A DNA stretch of 64,000 nt from assembly GCA_963839745.1 (NCBI GenBank), contig CAWIWC010000006.1:124001-188000 (forward strand). The letters run 5' to 3'. Origin of the DNA: JAIBJN01 sp963839745 (lineage in GTDB: Bacteria > Actinomycetota > Thermoleophilia > Gaiellales > Gaiellaceae). A program made the translations under genes and the position numbers. How positions within the stretch are numbered: position 1 is the stretch's first letter; every line of letters starts with the position of its first letter. The notes under the pieces were generated by a model that saw only the letters and a program-made list of their open reading frames with translations, had not been told where the DNA came from and ran no database searches. Below are positions 25,641-32,972 of the stretch, piece by piece.

Positions 25641-26308
25641 GCGAAGACGTCGGCCTCCGGCGAGCGGGCGTACTCCTCTGCGGAGCCGTCGAAGACGAGG
25701 CGGCCGTCGAGGAGGACGACTACGCGGTCGGCAAAGCGCTCGAGCTCCTCGAGGTTCTGGGTGACGAAGACGACGGCGCCACCCCGCTCGCGCACGGCGC
25801 GGGCCAGCTCCCAGAAGCGACGCCGCTGGCGCGGGTCGAGGGACGAGGTCGGCTCGTCGAGGAGCAGCACGTCCGGATCGGCGAGCAGCGCGACCGCAAG
25901 GTTGAGGCGCTGCTGGTTGCCGAGCGAAAGCTCCGAGCTGAGGCGGTCGTCGTCGGGCAGCTCGACGACCCCGACGAGGCGCCCGGCCGCACCGGCGGGA
26001 TCGGGGACGCCCTCCAGGCGGGCGAAGAGCTCGAGATTCTCGCGCGGGGTCAGCCGACCGTACTGGGCAGGACGCTGGGGAACCCAGCCGACGCGCGGCC
26101 GCGACTCGCCGAGCACGACGGTCCCCGTATCGGGTGCGAGCGCGCCCGCGAGGATGGACACGAGCGTCGATTTTCCGGCGCCGTTCGGTCCGACGAGGCC
26201 GAGGACCTCGCCGCCGTTCACGTCGAGATCGGTCGGCTCGAGGGCAGCGTGCCGGCCGAAGCTCCGGGCGATCCCCCGTGCGCTGAGAAGCACCGTCACG
26301 TCCGGCAT
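25637..26308 (-). CDS. ABC transporter ATP-binding protein
   Basis: 223 residues, a compact nucleotide-binding domain. Walker A GPNGAGKST (about 39-47), Q-loop in VGWVPQRPAQYG, signature LSLGNQQRL (the usual LSGGQ is LSLGN here), Walker B DVLLLDEPTSSLDP and the switch region FVTQNLEELERF, where the usual H-loop histidine is replaced by Gln or Asn (VTQN). Works with the permease encoded downstream by GTGA overlap. The degenerate signature and missing H-loop His are worth noting but do not by themselves imply inactivity. First gene of the leftward heme/ubiD group. Confidence 0.9.
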   Translation of the reverse strand: MPDVTVLLSARGIARSFGRHAALEPTDLDVNGGEVLGLVGPNGAGKSTLVSILAGALAPDTGTVVLGESRPRVGWVPQRPAQYGRLTPRENLELFARLEGVPDPAGAAGRLVGVVELPDDDRLSSELSLGNQQRLNLAVALLADPDVLLLDEPTSSLDPRQRRRFWELARAVRERGGAVVFVTQNLEELERFADRVVVLLDGRLVFDGSAEEYARSPEADVFA

Positions 26309-26565
26309 CGCTGTCCGAAGCCCCTGGCAAGGTGAGTTCGGACGGCGAGCACGCCGCAAGGCTAGCAATGCCGCTCGGGAATCGCCTCTACGACCAGGAA
26401 CACGAAAGCCCTGCAAACGCAGGGAAAGTCGTTGACCTCTGGGCAGTCGACGAGGACTGGGCGTTCCCGGTCTCGGGTGCGCTCGCGCTCCAGCCCGAGC
26501 CTGTCGAAGAGCCGCTGGAGGTCGAGGCGCCACAGCTCTTGCCCTCGCGACGGCGAAGGTTCGGT
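26309..26565. other. Intergenic region with a short perfect hairpin
   Basis: About 250 bases between the ABC ATPase start and the promoter of the M23-like gene. CCCTGC-AAAC-GCAGGG (26409-26424) is a perfect six-pair hairpin. Read leftward it would lie about 100 bases into a leader of the ABC-heme operon. A rightward frame is open from a GTG at 26332 into the M23 gene, so part may be coding. No tRNA or known riboswitch seen. Confidence 0.4.
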
Positions 26566-26594
26566 TTGAAACGATGGGTGACCTCGGTTAGCGT
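26566..26594 (+). promoter_or_regulatory. Leaderless-type promoter of the M23-like gene
   Basis: TTGAAA (26566-26571), 17-base spacer, TAGCGT (26589-26594), then seven bases to ATG 26602. The expected transcription start falls on the start codon. The same -10 and spacing (TAGCGT, seven bases, ATG) occurs at the htrA-like gene at 53667. Confidence 0.6.
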
Positions 26595-26601
26595 GCCGCG
26601 G

Positions 26602-27396
26602 ATGGCTACGACCGAAGCCCCCGGCTTCGCCGCGCGCGCCCGTCAGAGAAAACGCGAGGAAGCACGAGCCAGAGCCCGTCGAGCACGCCGCACCGCGGCG
26701 CTCGTGGTCGTGGCCTGCGGATGCCTCGTGGCGCTCCTTCTCACCGCCTTCGGAGCGGGAGACCGCGGCGCCGTGACGATCACCGGGCCTGCCCCGGCCG
26801 ACCGGCTGCTCCCGGCGGGGCCGCCCCGACCGCAGATCGTTGCCATGCAGGACTCGCTACGCATCCAGCTGCCGGTCAACCAGAGCCGCGTGACCGCTCT
26901 CGGCTACCACGCGACCGGGACCGGCGCCCTCCCGCTGGAGCCCGTGGGCACGCGCGCGAACGCCGGCCTGGCCGAGCGGGTCTTCCGGGCGCTCTTCGGG
27001 TCGAGCGGGTCGGACGTGCGGTACTTCATGCTCGAGGGAGGCGTGGGCACGGGAACCGGCGCGCTCGACGTGGGCGCCCCGGTCGAGACCGACGTCTACG
27101 CGCCGGTGGACGGCAGCGTCATCGCCATCACCGACCACATCGTCAACGGCCAGGCCTACGGCGTCAGCATCCAGATCCAGCCGTCGGGGACGCCGGGCGT
27201 CATTGTCACGCTCGAGAACCTGCGCGCCGACCCCGGGCTGACGGTCGGCTCGACCGTCTCGGCCGGAAAGTCGAAGATCGGCCGCGTCATCGACCTCTCC
27301 CAGGTGGAGCGGGCCGGGCTCGCCCGCTACACGCAGGACAAGGGCCAGCACGTGCACCTCGAGGTGCACCCCGCCCCCGGGCTCGCGGGCTCCTAG
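26602..27396 (+). CDS. Membrane-anchored M23-like (LysM/peptidase-type) protein
   Basis: 264 residues from ATG 26602. A strongly basic cytoplasmic start (RQRKREEARARARRARR) leads into one membrane helix (about 34-55), then a surface domain. The C-terminal half looks like the beta-sandwich of M23/lysostaphin folds: DVGAPVETDVYAPVDGSVIAI, GYHATG near the front, VTLENL, TVGSTVSAGKSKIG and HVHLEVHPAP, the last matching the H-x-H-x-E/F closing strand. The first zinc-ligand motif (H-x-x-x-D) is not evident, so it may be a non-catalytic relative. Start: a promoter ends seven bases before this ATG; an alternative GTG at 26332 would add 90 residues with partly coding-like composition. Confidence 0.7.
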   Translation: MATTEAPGFAARARQRKREEARARARRARRTAALVVVACGCLVALLLTAFGAGDRGAVTITGPAPADRLLPAGPPRPQIVAMQDSLRIQLPVNQSRVTALGYHATGTGALPLEPVGTRANAGLAERVFRALFGSSGSDVRYFMLEGGVGTGTGALDVGAPVETDVYAPVDGSVIAITDHIVNGQAYGVSIQIQPSGTPGVIVTLENLRADPGLTVGSTVSAGKSKIGRVIDLSQVERAGLARYTQDKGQHVHLEVHPAPGLAGS

Positions 27397-27412
27397 ATCG
27401 GCGCTGCACCAA

Positions 27413-28198
27413 CTGAAGATCCTCTTCATCGGCGACGTCTTCGGGCCGCCCGGCCGGCGGGCCGTCACGGACCAGCTGCCCGAGCTCCGGCACGAGCTCG
27501 AGATCGACCTCTGCGTCGTGAACGGTGAGAACGCCGCAGACGGCGTCGGCCTGACCGCCAAGCTCGCTGAGAAGATCCTCGCCGCCGGCGCCGACGTGAT
27601 CACGACCGGCAACCACGTCTGGCGGCACCGCGACCTCGTCCCGCTCCTCGAGTCGAGCCCGCGCATCGTCCGGCCCGCCAACTTCGGGGACACCGGGATC
27701 CCCGGCACGGGGCTGGCCTTCGCGGAGGCGCGCGACGGGACCGAGGTGGCGGTCATCAACCTCCAGGGAGCCCTCTTCCTGGCCACGCCGATCCATCCCT
27801 TCCGCGTGGTCGACAAGCTCGTCGAGGAGGCACGTGCCCGAACACCGGTCGTCCTCATCGACTTCCACGCCGAGGCGACAAGCGAGAAGATCGCGCTCGC
27901 GCGGATGCTCGACGGGCGGGTCACCGCCGTCATCGGGACGCACACCCACGTGCAGACGAACGATGCGCGCGTGCAGCCCGGCGGGACCGCGGCGATCACC
28001 GACGCGGGCATGACCGGGCCGCACGACTCCGTCATCGGCGTCCGCGCCGAGCTGGCCATCCAGCGGATGAAGACCGGGATGCCGGTGCGGTTCCACCCGG
28101 CCGAAGGCGACGTCCGCATCGAGGGCGTCGTGCTCGACTGCGGCGCCGACGGGCGCGCTACGCGCTGCGAGGCGCTGCGGGTTCCGGTCGACGCGTAG
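27413..28198 (+). CDS. YmdB-type metallophosphoesterase with CTG start
   Basis: About 261 residues. TIGR00282/YmdB family: 2',3'-cAMP phosphodiesterase in Bacillus. Metal-site residues visible: IGDVFG (first Asp), VNGENAADG (Glu, Asn), ITTGNHVW (Asn, His), IDFHAE (His) and GTHTHVQTND (two His), spaced as in the family. The conserved N-terminus KILFIGDVFGPPGRR lies upstream of the first ATG/GTG/TTG in frame, the GTG at 27518; starting there would remove the first Asp. The only fitting initiator is CTG 27413 (or CTG 27404), 16 bases after the previous stop, without a clear ribosome binding site. The last 41 bases overlap the convergent glycosyltransferase gene. Confidence 0.85.
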   Translation: MKILFIGDVFGPPGRRAVTDQLPELRHELEIDLCVVNGENAADGVGLTAKLAEKILAAGADVITTGNHVWRHRDLVPLLESSPRIVRPANFGDTGIPGTGLAFAEARDGTEVAVINLQGALFLATPIHPFRVVDKLVEEARARTPVVLIDFHAEATSEKIALARMLDGRVTAVIGTHTHVQTNDARVQPGGTAAITDAGMTGPHDSVIGVRAELAIQRMKTGMPVRFHPAEGDVRIEGVVLDCGADGRATRCEALRVPVDA

Positions 28199-29402
28199 CG
28201 AGCGCGGCCACCAGCGCAACGGCGAGCGCCACCAGCAGCAGGTTCCGCACGAGCACGAGCCAGCCGACCGGCTGAAGGTCGACCATGTCCCAATAGCGCG
28301 TCGGGAACCAGAGATGTGTCGTGACGTAGGCCGCCGCGGCGAGGATCCAGACCGTCGCCGCAGGCCAGGCAAGGACGAGCGGCACGAGCGGGACGAGCCA
28401 GATGAGGAACTGCGGCGAGAGCACCTTCCCGAAGGTGACGAAGACGACGACGGACGCTGCGCACGCGGCGGTCAGCCGGGTGGCGGTCGCCGGCCCGCGG
28501 AAGAAGAGCAGCCAAACGCCGACGAGGGCCAGCCCCTGGATCACCGTCTGCACCGTGGCGAGCGCGTCCGGTAGGTCGCCCGAGAGATTCTGCGAGCCGT
28601 GCGTCGAGACGACGGTGGCGTCGTAGAAGCCGAGCTGGTGCGCGGCGAGCAGGACGGAGGAGCCGAGGCTCTCGATCTGGAGCGGCCGGCCGAGCTGGCG
28701 GCCCAGCGAATCGGCGAGCCCTTCGGGAGCGATGAGCGCGAACGGGGCGACGACGAGGGCGACCACGGCGACGAACGCGCCCGCGGCGGCGACGGCCTCC
28801 CGGCTCCCGTAACGGCGCCAGATGTAGACGAGCGCCGGCGGGAGCAGGACGAGCGGGTAGATCTTCGCTGCCACCGCGAGCCCGAGCACCGCGAGCGCGA
28901 GCCGCTCGCGGCCGGACAGAAGCGCAGCGAGGGCCGCGGCGGTCAGGGCCGCCGGCCAGAGGTCGTAACGCGTGAGCACGACCGAGCCGAGCAGGAGCGG
29001 GAAGAGTCCGACGAGGACCGCGACTGCGAGCACCCGTCCTGGTGACACGCCGCGGTCGGCGACCGCCCGCACGACGAGCGCGAGCAGTGCGGCCGCGCAC
29101 GTCCACATGAGGATCTCGAAGATCGAGCGGTAGTGCTCGGCCGGCCCGATCGTCGGCAGCCAGAAGACGGGCAGCGCGCCGGGCGGGTACTCGAGCTCGA
29201 AGTCGCGGTACGGGACCTCACCGGCGGCCATCCGCTCGCCGTAGTCCTGGTAGACCGGCGTGTCGATGATCTGGGAGCTGTCGAACGGCGGGAGGTGCAG
29301 CGCCGCCCACGTCGCCGTCAAGAGGCCGAGCCCAACGGCCAGGGCGAGCAGGACCCGCGCGGCGTCAGCGTGCGGGTACGAGCTCTTCGACTGGACGCTC
29401 AC
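28158..29402 (-). CDS. Multi-pass membrane glycosyltransferase (GT87/DUF2029-like)
   Basis: 414 residues with about ten membrane helices. The first extracytoplasmic loop has DTPVYQDYGERMAAGEVPYRDF and ELEYPPGALPVFWLP, matching the GT-C/DUF2029 pattern (acidic residue after helix 1, then Y-P-P). AAKIYPLVLLPPALVYIWRR and FGKVLSPQFLIWLVPLVPL are the other family blocks. Enzymes of this group use polyprenyl-phosphate mannose or related donors to build cell-envelope glycolipids. The GTG at 29402 gives a sensible N-terminus (VQSKSSYPHADAARVLL) and overlaps the upstream gene's end by 38 bases. Donor and acceptor cannot be inferred. Confidence 0.85.
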   Translation of the reverse strand: MSVQSKSSYPHADAARVLLALAVGLGLLTATWAALHLPPFDSSQIIDTPVYQDYGERMAAGEVPYRDFELEYPPGALPVFWLPTIGPAEHYRSIFEILMWTCAAALLALVVRAVADRGVSPGRVLAVAVLVGLFPLLLGSVVLTRYDLWPAALTAAALAALLSGRERLALAVLGLAVAAKIYPLVLLPPALVYIWRRYGSREAVAAAGAFVAVVALVVAPFALIAPEGLADSLGRQLGRPLQIESLGSSVLLAAHQLGFYDATVVSTHGSQNLSGDLPDALATVQTVIQGLALVGVWLLFFRGPATATRLTAACAASVVVFVTFGKVLSPQFLIWLVPLVPLVLAWPAATVWILAAAAYVTTHLWFPTRYWDMVDLQPVGWLVLVRNLLLVALAVALVAALATRRPEPAAPRSA

Positions 29403-31179
29403 CGGCGGGCTCCTCGGCCGCCGCCTCCCCCTGCGCGACACGCATCGAGGCGGGCACGAGCAAGGCGAAGGCCACGAAGGGGAAGAACCACGGGATGTAG
29501 AGATAGAACCAGTGCGTGAGGACGAGCTCGAAGCCGATCAGGAGCGCCCCGGTGAGCGCGGCGAGCTGGACGACGTTGCGGGTCCGCGGCACGAAGGCGA
29601 GCACCCCCGCGGCCGCGATGAGGAGCCCCTTGAGAACGGTCTGGAGAATGTGCAGGTCGGGGTAGCCCGGGTACTCGTCCCAATCCCAGATCGAGAACGG
29701 CGATGAGCGCGCGAGCTGCCAGCCGAACGTCCGGTCCCAGAACTCGCGCGCCGCGTGGAGGGGATCGGGCTCGAGCAGGAGGATCCAGAAGGCGATCGCC
29801 GTGGCCAGCAGGAAGCCGCCCAGGAAGAGCAGCTGGGCACGCGGCCAGCGCGTCGCCTTCGGGTACGACGCCCAGAGGGGGAAGAGCAGGAACGCCGCGA
29901 ACTTCGTCCAGGCCGCAAGGCCGAGGAACACCCCCCGGGCCGGGTGCGACGTCACGAAGACGAGCCCCCAGATGAGGAACGCGGGCATGATCGCGTCGTT
30001 GGAGTTCGAGCTCGAGACGTACTGCGTGAACGGGTAGGCAGCCCAGGCGAAAGCCAGCGTTGCGCCGAGTCGCGGCCCTCCGAACCGCAGTCCGAGCAGC
30101 CCCATGCCGAGGAGCGCCAGACCGTCCCAGAGGAGCGACGTGAAGTGCGCGGCCGGCAGGTCGTCCCACTTGTAGTCGTAGCCCATGGTGAGGAAGCCTG
30201 GGACGTACGCCAGGTAGCTGATCGGCCCGTACGTGTCCCCGCGCCCGTTGGCGACCTCGCAGCGCCCGTTCGTCTGGATCCGCTCGCGGACGTACCCGTC
30301 CGCATCCGCAGGGCCGCACTCCTTCCCCTCGTCGGTCGGCATGTTCCCGTAGGGCGACTCGCCGTCCTCGGCGATGCGCTGCGCGCCGATGACGCCGGCG
30401 AGCCCGACGTCGATGACGTTGGACGCGCGCACGTTGAGCCCGAAGCGGAACCCCGCGAGGAAGACGGTCGCGGCGAGCAGGACCCAGATCGGCCAGAGCG
30501 GCCGCGACGGGCTCGCCCGCCCCTTCCACCCGATCCAGGCCATGCGCCCGAGCAGGTAGAGCATCGGCGGATAGACGAGCGGCATCGCCCGGAACACCTC
30601 GCCGCGGTTGAAGAAGTAGAGGGAGATCCCGAACGAGAGCAGGACGAGCAGGTCGACGTTGCGGATCGAGAGCGGCCGCCGCAGGTCGGCGAGGCCGATG
30701 AAGAAGACGGCGCAGAGCGAGAGCCAGATCCACGGGTTGTTGATCTTCCGCCCGAAGGCGCCGTCGTAGCCGCGCGCCATCTTCCACGCGACCTGCGGCC
30801 CGGTCCACGCCTCGGTCACGGCGCCCGACGTGTCGTCGACCTTGGCGAGGACGACCTGGCCGGCGTCGGGGAGGGAAGACCAGACCCTGACCGTCCACAC
30901 CTTCGCGTCCTCGTCGAGCTCCGCCTGCTTCGTGAGGCTGGTCTCCGGGTAGCGGTCGAGCCAGTCGGCGACTTTCCCGTTCGCAAGCGCGCGCTCGATC
31001 GCCTCGTCCTCGGTGAGGAGGGGCTGCGTGGGCTCGGGGACGAACGGCGTCCCGATCAGGTTTCCGCGCGCGTCGTAGACAGGCGTCGTGGGCGCCGTCT
31101 GGCCGGCCGCGGGCGCCGCGACCGCCAGCGCGACGAGCGCAACGGCGGCTAGCAGATGCTTGACCGGCGAATGGAGCAC
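29365..31179 (-). CDS. Membrane glycosyltransferase-like protein with N-terminal PepSY-like domain
   Basis: 604 residues. A signal peptide (about residues 1-26, ending AAPAAGQ) is followed by a 100-residue extracytoplasmic domain: LLTEDEAIERALANGKVADW, WTVRVWSSLPDAGQVVLAKVDDTSG, VTEAWTGPQVAWKMARGYDG, which has the alpha-beta-beta layout and D-x-x-x-G-x-V ending of PepSY-type domains. About ten membrane helices follow with DTYGPISYLAYVP and GLAAWTKFAAFLLFPLW, resembling GT87/DUF2029 proteins. The gene starts from GTG 31179; upstream in-frame residues are not signal-like. It overlaps the next glycosyltransferase, so the two probably act together on an envelope glycolipid. PepSY assignment is by eye. 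Confidence 0.75.
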   Translation of the reverse strand: MLHSPVKHLLAAVALVALAVAAPAAGQTAPTTPVYDARGNLIGTPFVPEPTQPLLTEDEAIERALANGKVADWLDRYPETSLTKQAELDEDAKVWTVRVWSSLPDAGQVVLAKVDDTSGAVTEAWTGPQVAWKMARGYDGAFGRKINNPWIWLSLCAVFFIGLADLRRPLSIRNVDLLVLLSFGISLYFFNRGEVFRAMPLVYPPMLYLLGRMAWIGWKGRASPSRPLWPIWVLLAATVFLAGFRFGLNVRASNVIDVGLAGVIGAQRIAEDGESPYGNMPTDEGKECGPADADGYVRERIQTNGRCEVANGRGDTYGPISYLAYVPGFLTMGYDYKWDDLPAAHFTSLLWDGLALLGMGLLGLRFGGPRLGATLAFAWAAYPFTQYVSSSNSNDAIMPAFLIWGLVFVTSHPARGVFLGLAAWTKFAAFLLFPLWASYPKATRWPRAQLLFLGGFLLATAIAFWILLLEPDPLHAAREFWDRTFGWQLARSSPFSIWDWDEYPGYPDLHILQTVLKGLLIAAAGVLAFVPRTRNVVQLAALTGALLIGFELVLTHWFYLYIPWFFPFVAFALLVPASMRVAQGEAAAEEPAGERPVEELVPAR

Positions 31180-31318
31180 CCGCGGATGGTGGCTGCGACG
31201 CGGCGCCGGTTCGTCGCGCTTGTCCTTACACGTACGTTCGGGTACGCGCCGCGGACAATCGCGGCGCCCGGCTTGGTCGCAGCCATCCCCGGCGAGCACT
31301 CCACTCACCGGCCAAACA

Positions 31319-31777
31319 TCAGGCGCGCCGCCGTCGGAAGCTCCAGAGCTTGTTGGCGACGAAGTTCCACGGGGTCACGAGCACGATCGCGATCGCCTGC
31401 GCCGGCAGCTTGGGCATGCCGAGAGCGACGAGGATGCTCAGGAAGGCGAGGTTCGCCGCGAGGGCGACCGTGGAGACGACGAGGAAGCGGAAGCCCTGGA
31501 AGACGAGGTGGCCGCGCTGGCGCCGGAACGTCCAGTGGCGGTTCCACCAGTAGTTGTTGGTGACGGCGACGAGGAACGAGCCCACCGCGGCGAGCAGGTA
31601 GTGGACGTCGAAGGAGAGCAGCGTTGCGTAGACGGCGAGATTGACGGCGTAGCCCGAGGCGCCGACCGCGCAGAACTTCGCCAGCTGCATCCAGTTCGCA
31701 GGCCGGCGCAGCGCGCCCGAGGCCGCGTCCGTCAGCGCGCTCGCGCGCGAGGAAGTCGCCTGTGCTCCTTTCGCCAC
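31319..31777 (-). CDS. GtrA-family membrane protein
   Basis: 152 residues, four membrane helices. QLAKFCAVGASGYAVNLAVYATLL is the usual first helix; NNYWWNRHWTFRR and PWNFVANKLWSFRRR are the two conserved N-x-x-W-x-F/W signatures of GtrA. GtrA proteins are thought to flip or present polyprenyl-linked sugars for envelope glycosylation. This suits the two glycosyltransferases downstream on the same strand. Start is GTG; minus-strand TAACCT lies eight bases ahead, again a leaderless-type layout. Confidence 0.92.
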   Translation of the reverse strand: MAKGAQATSSRASALTDAASGALRRPANWMQLAKFCAVGASGYAVNLAVYATLLSFDVHYLLAAVGSFLVAVTNNYWWNRHWTFRRQRGHLVFQGFRFLVVSTVALAANLAFLSILVALGMPKLPAQAIAIVLVTPWNFVANKLWSFRRRRA

Positions 31778-31801
31778 GGAAGAGAAGGTTAGATCGTTAC
31801 C

Positions 31802-32245
31802 TCAGACGGCCGGACGGAGGTCGAGGTTCCCGACCACGAGGCCGAGCCCCGGCTCGAGCTCGCGATCGCCGCTCGAGGTCGAGGCGACGACGTGCCTGAC
31901 GTCTCCGGCCGGAGTCACGACGATATCGGTCAGCGTCCCGACCTCGATCCCCGACAGGCGCACGGGGAGCCGCTGGAGCTTGGAGAACGAGCGACCGCCG
32001 GCGCGGTAGAAGTCGACGTCCCGCTCGAGGAAGACGAGCGCGGAGTCGACCGCGATATGGCTCTCGACCACGTCGCACGCGGGGAACGGCAGGAAGCGGT
32101 GCGCGCCGTCCCCGCAGAGGACGTCCAGGCCGACGAGCCTGCGAACGGGCCCGTCGAGCAGCGCGTCCACGACGACGCCGAGGCGAATGTCCCGGTACAT
32201 GACCGCGCGGCCGACCAGCGCGCCGGTCCGGTGGAGTGGCGCCAT
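31802..32245 (-). CDS. PRC-barrel-like domain protein
   Basis: 147 residues from ATG 32245. Two PRC-barrel-like halves: RDIRLGVVVDALLDGPVRRLVGLDVLCGDG and LVFLERDVDFYRAGGRSFSKL, then LSGIEVGTLTDIVVTPAGDVRHVVAS, containing the G-x-V-x-D-hydrophobic-hydrophobic pattern of PRC barrels. Such proteins bind RNA or protein partners or sit in photosynthetic and ribosome-maturation contexts; the role here is open. TTGACA lies upstream on the minus strand without a good -10. A GTG at 32296 is an alternative start. Confidence 0.65.
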   Translation of the reverse strand: MAPLHRTGALVGRAVMYRDIRLGVVVDALLDGPVRRLVGLDVLCGDGAHRFLPFPACDVVESHIAVDSALVFLERDVDFYRAGGRSFSKLQRLPVRLSGIEVGTLTDIVVTPAGDVRHVVASTSSGDRELEPGLGLVVGNLDLRPAV

Positions 32246-32321
32246 CCAGCGGCCAGGATGCCCTCCCGCGGGTGCGCCCAAACCCTCGTCAGGCACGTGT
32301 CAAAGCGTCACTTGCAGGGAT

Positions 32322-32972
32322 TTAATAGCCCTCCTCGCCCACGAGCGGCACGAAGCGGCAGGCGACCGAGTGGGCGACGGCCGGGCCCTCCGGGCTCTTG
32401 ACGATCACCTCGAGCCGCTGGCCACGGCGGTCGCCGACGGGAACGACGAGCCGTCCGCCGACGACGAGCTGGTCGTAGAGCGCGCGCGGCAGCTCCGGCG
32501 CCGCAGCGGCGACCGTCACCGCGTCGAAGGGACCGTGCTCCGGATCGCCGAGCGACCCGTCGCCGAGGTGGACCTGGACGTCGTCGTAGCCGGCGGCGTC
32601 GAGCTTCTCCCGCGCGCGCTCGGCGAGCTGGCGCAGCCGCTCGATCGAGTGCACCTCGGCGCCGAGCTCGGCGAGCACGGCCGCCTGATAGCCGGACCCC
32701 GTTCCGACGTCGAGCACCCTGGCGCCCGGCCGGACGGAAGCCTCCTCGCAGATGAGCGCGACCATGTACGGCTGCGAGATCGTCTGGCCCCAGCCGATCA
32801 GGATGGGGATGTCGTCGTAGGCGCGCTTGCGGTCGTCGGCGTCGGTGAACGCCTCGCGGGGGACCTTCCCCATCGCCTCGAGGACACGCTCGTCGTGGAC
32901 GCCGCGGGCCTCCACCTGCTCCGCGACCATCCGCGCGCGCAACGCGTCGAAGTCAGGCTCGCGCCGCCTCAC
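32322..32972 (-). CDS. pcm: Protein-L-isoaspartate O-methyltransferase
   Basis: 216 residues, standard PIMT. RMVAEQVEARGVHDERVLEAMGKVPREAF near the start, YDDIPILIGWGQTISQPYMVA (isoaspartyl substrate loop), VLDVGTGSGYQAAVLAELGAEVHSIER (SAM motif I and acidic residue) and FDAVTVAAAAPELP all match Pcm. It methylates damaged isoaspartyl residues for repair. The GTG start overlaps the stop of the phosphodiesterase-like gene by 20 bases, so the two are cotranscribed. Confidence 0.95.
   Translation of the reverse strand: MRRREPDFDALRARMVAEQVEARGVHDERVLEAMGKVPREAFTDADDRKRAYDDIPILIGWGQTISQPYMVALICEEASVRPGARVLDVGTGSGYQAAVLAELGAEVHSIERLRQLAERAREKLDAAGYDDVQVHLGDGSLGDPEHGPFDAVTVAAAAPELPRALYDQLVVGGRLVVPVGDRRGQRLEVIVKSPEGPAVAHSVACRFVPLVGEEGY

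Noticed and set aside
24291..26308. ABC pair as CcmAB cytochrome c maturation exporter
   Set aside because: The permease has a long extracytoplasmic domain and lacks CcmB features; only its genomic position suggests a cytochrome link.
26400..26430. Possible tRNA or tmRNA at the CCCTGC/GCAGGG hairpin
   Set aside because: No T-loop GTTCRA, no acceptor stem pairing and no tag-like reading frame around it.
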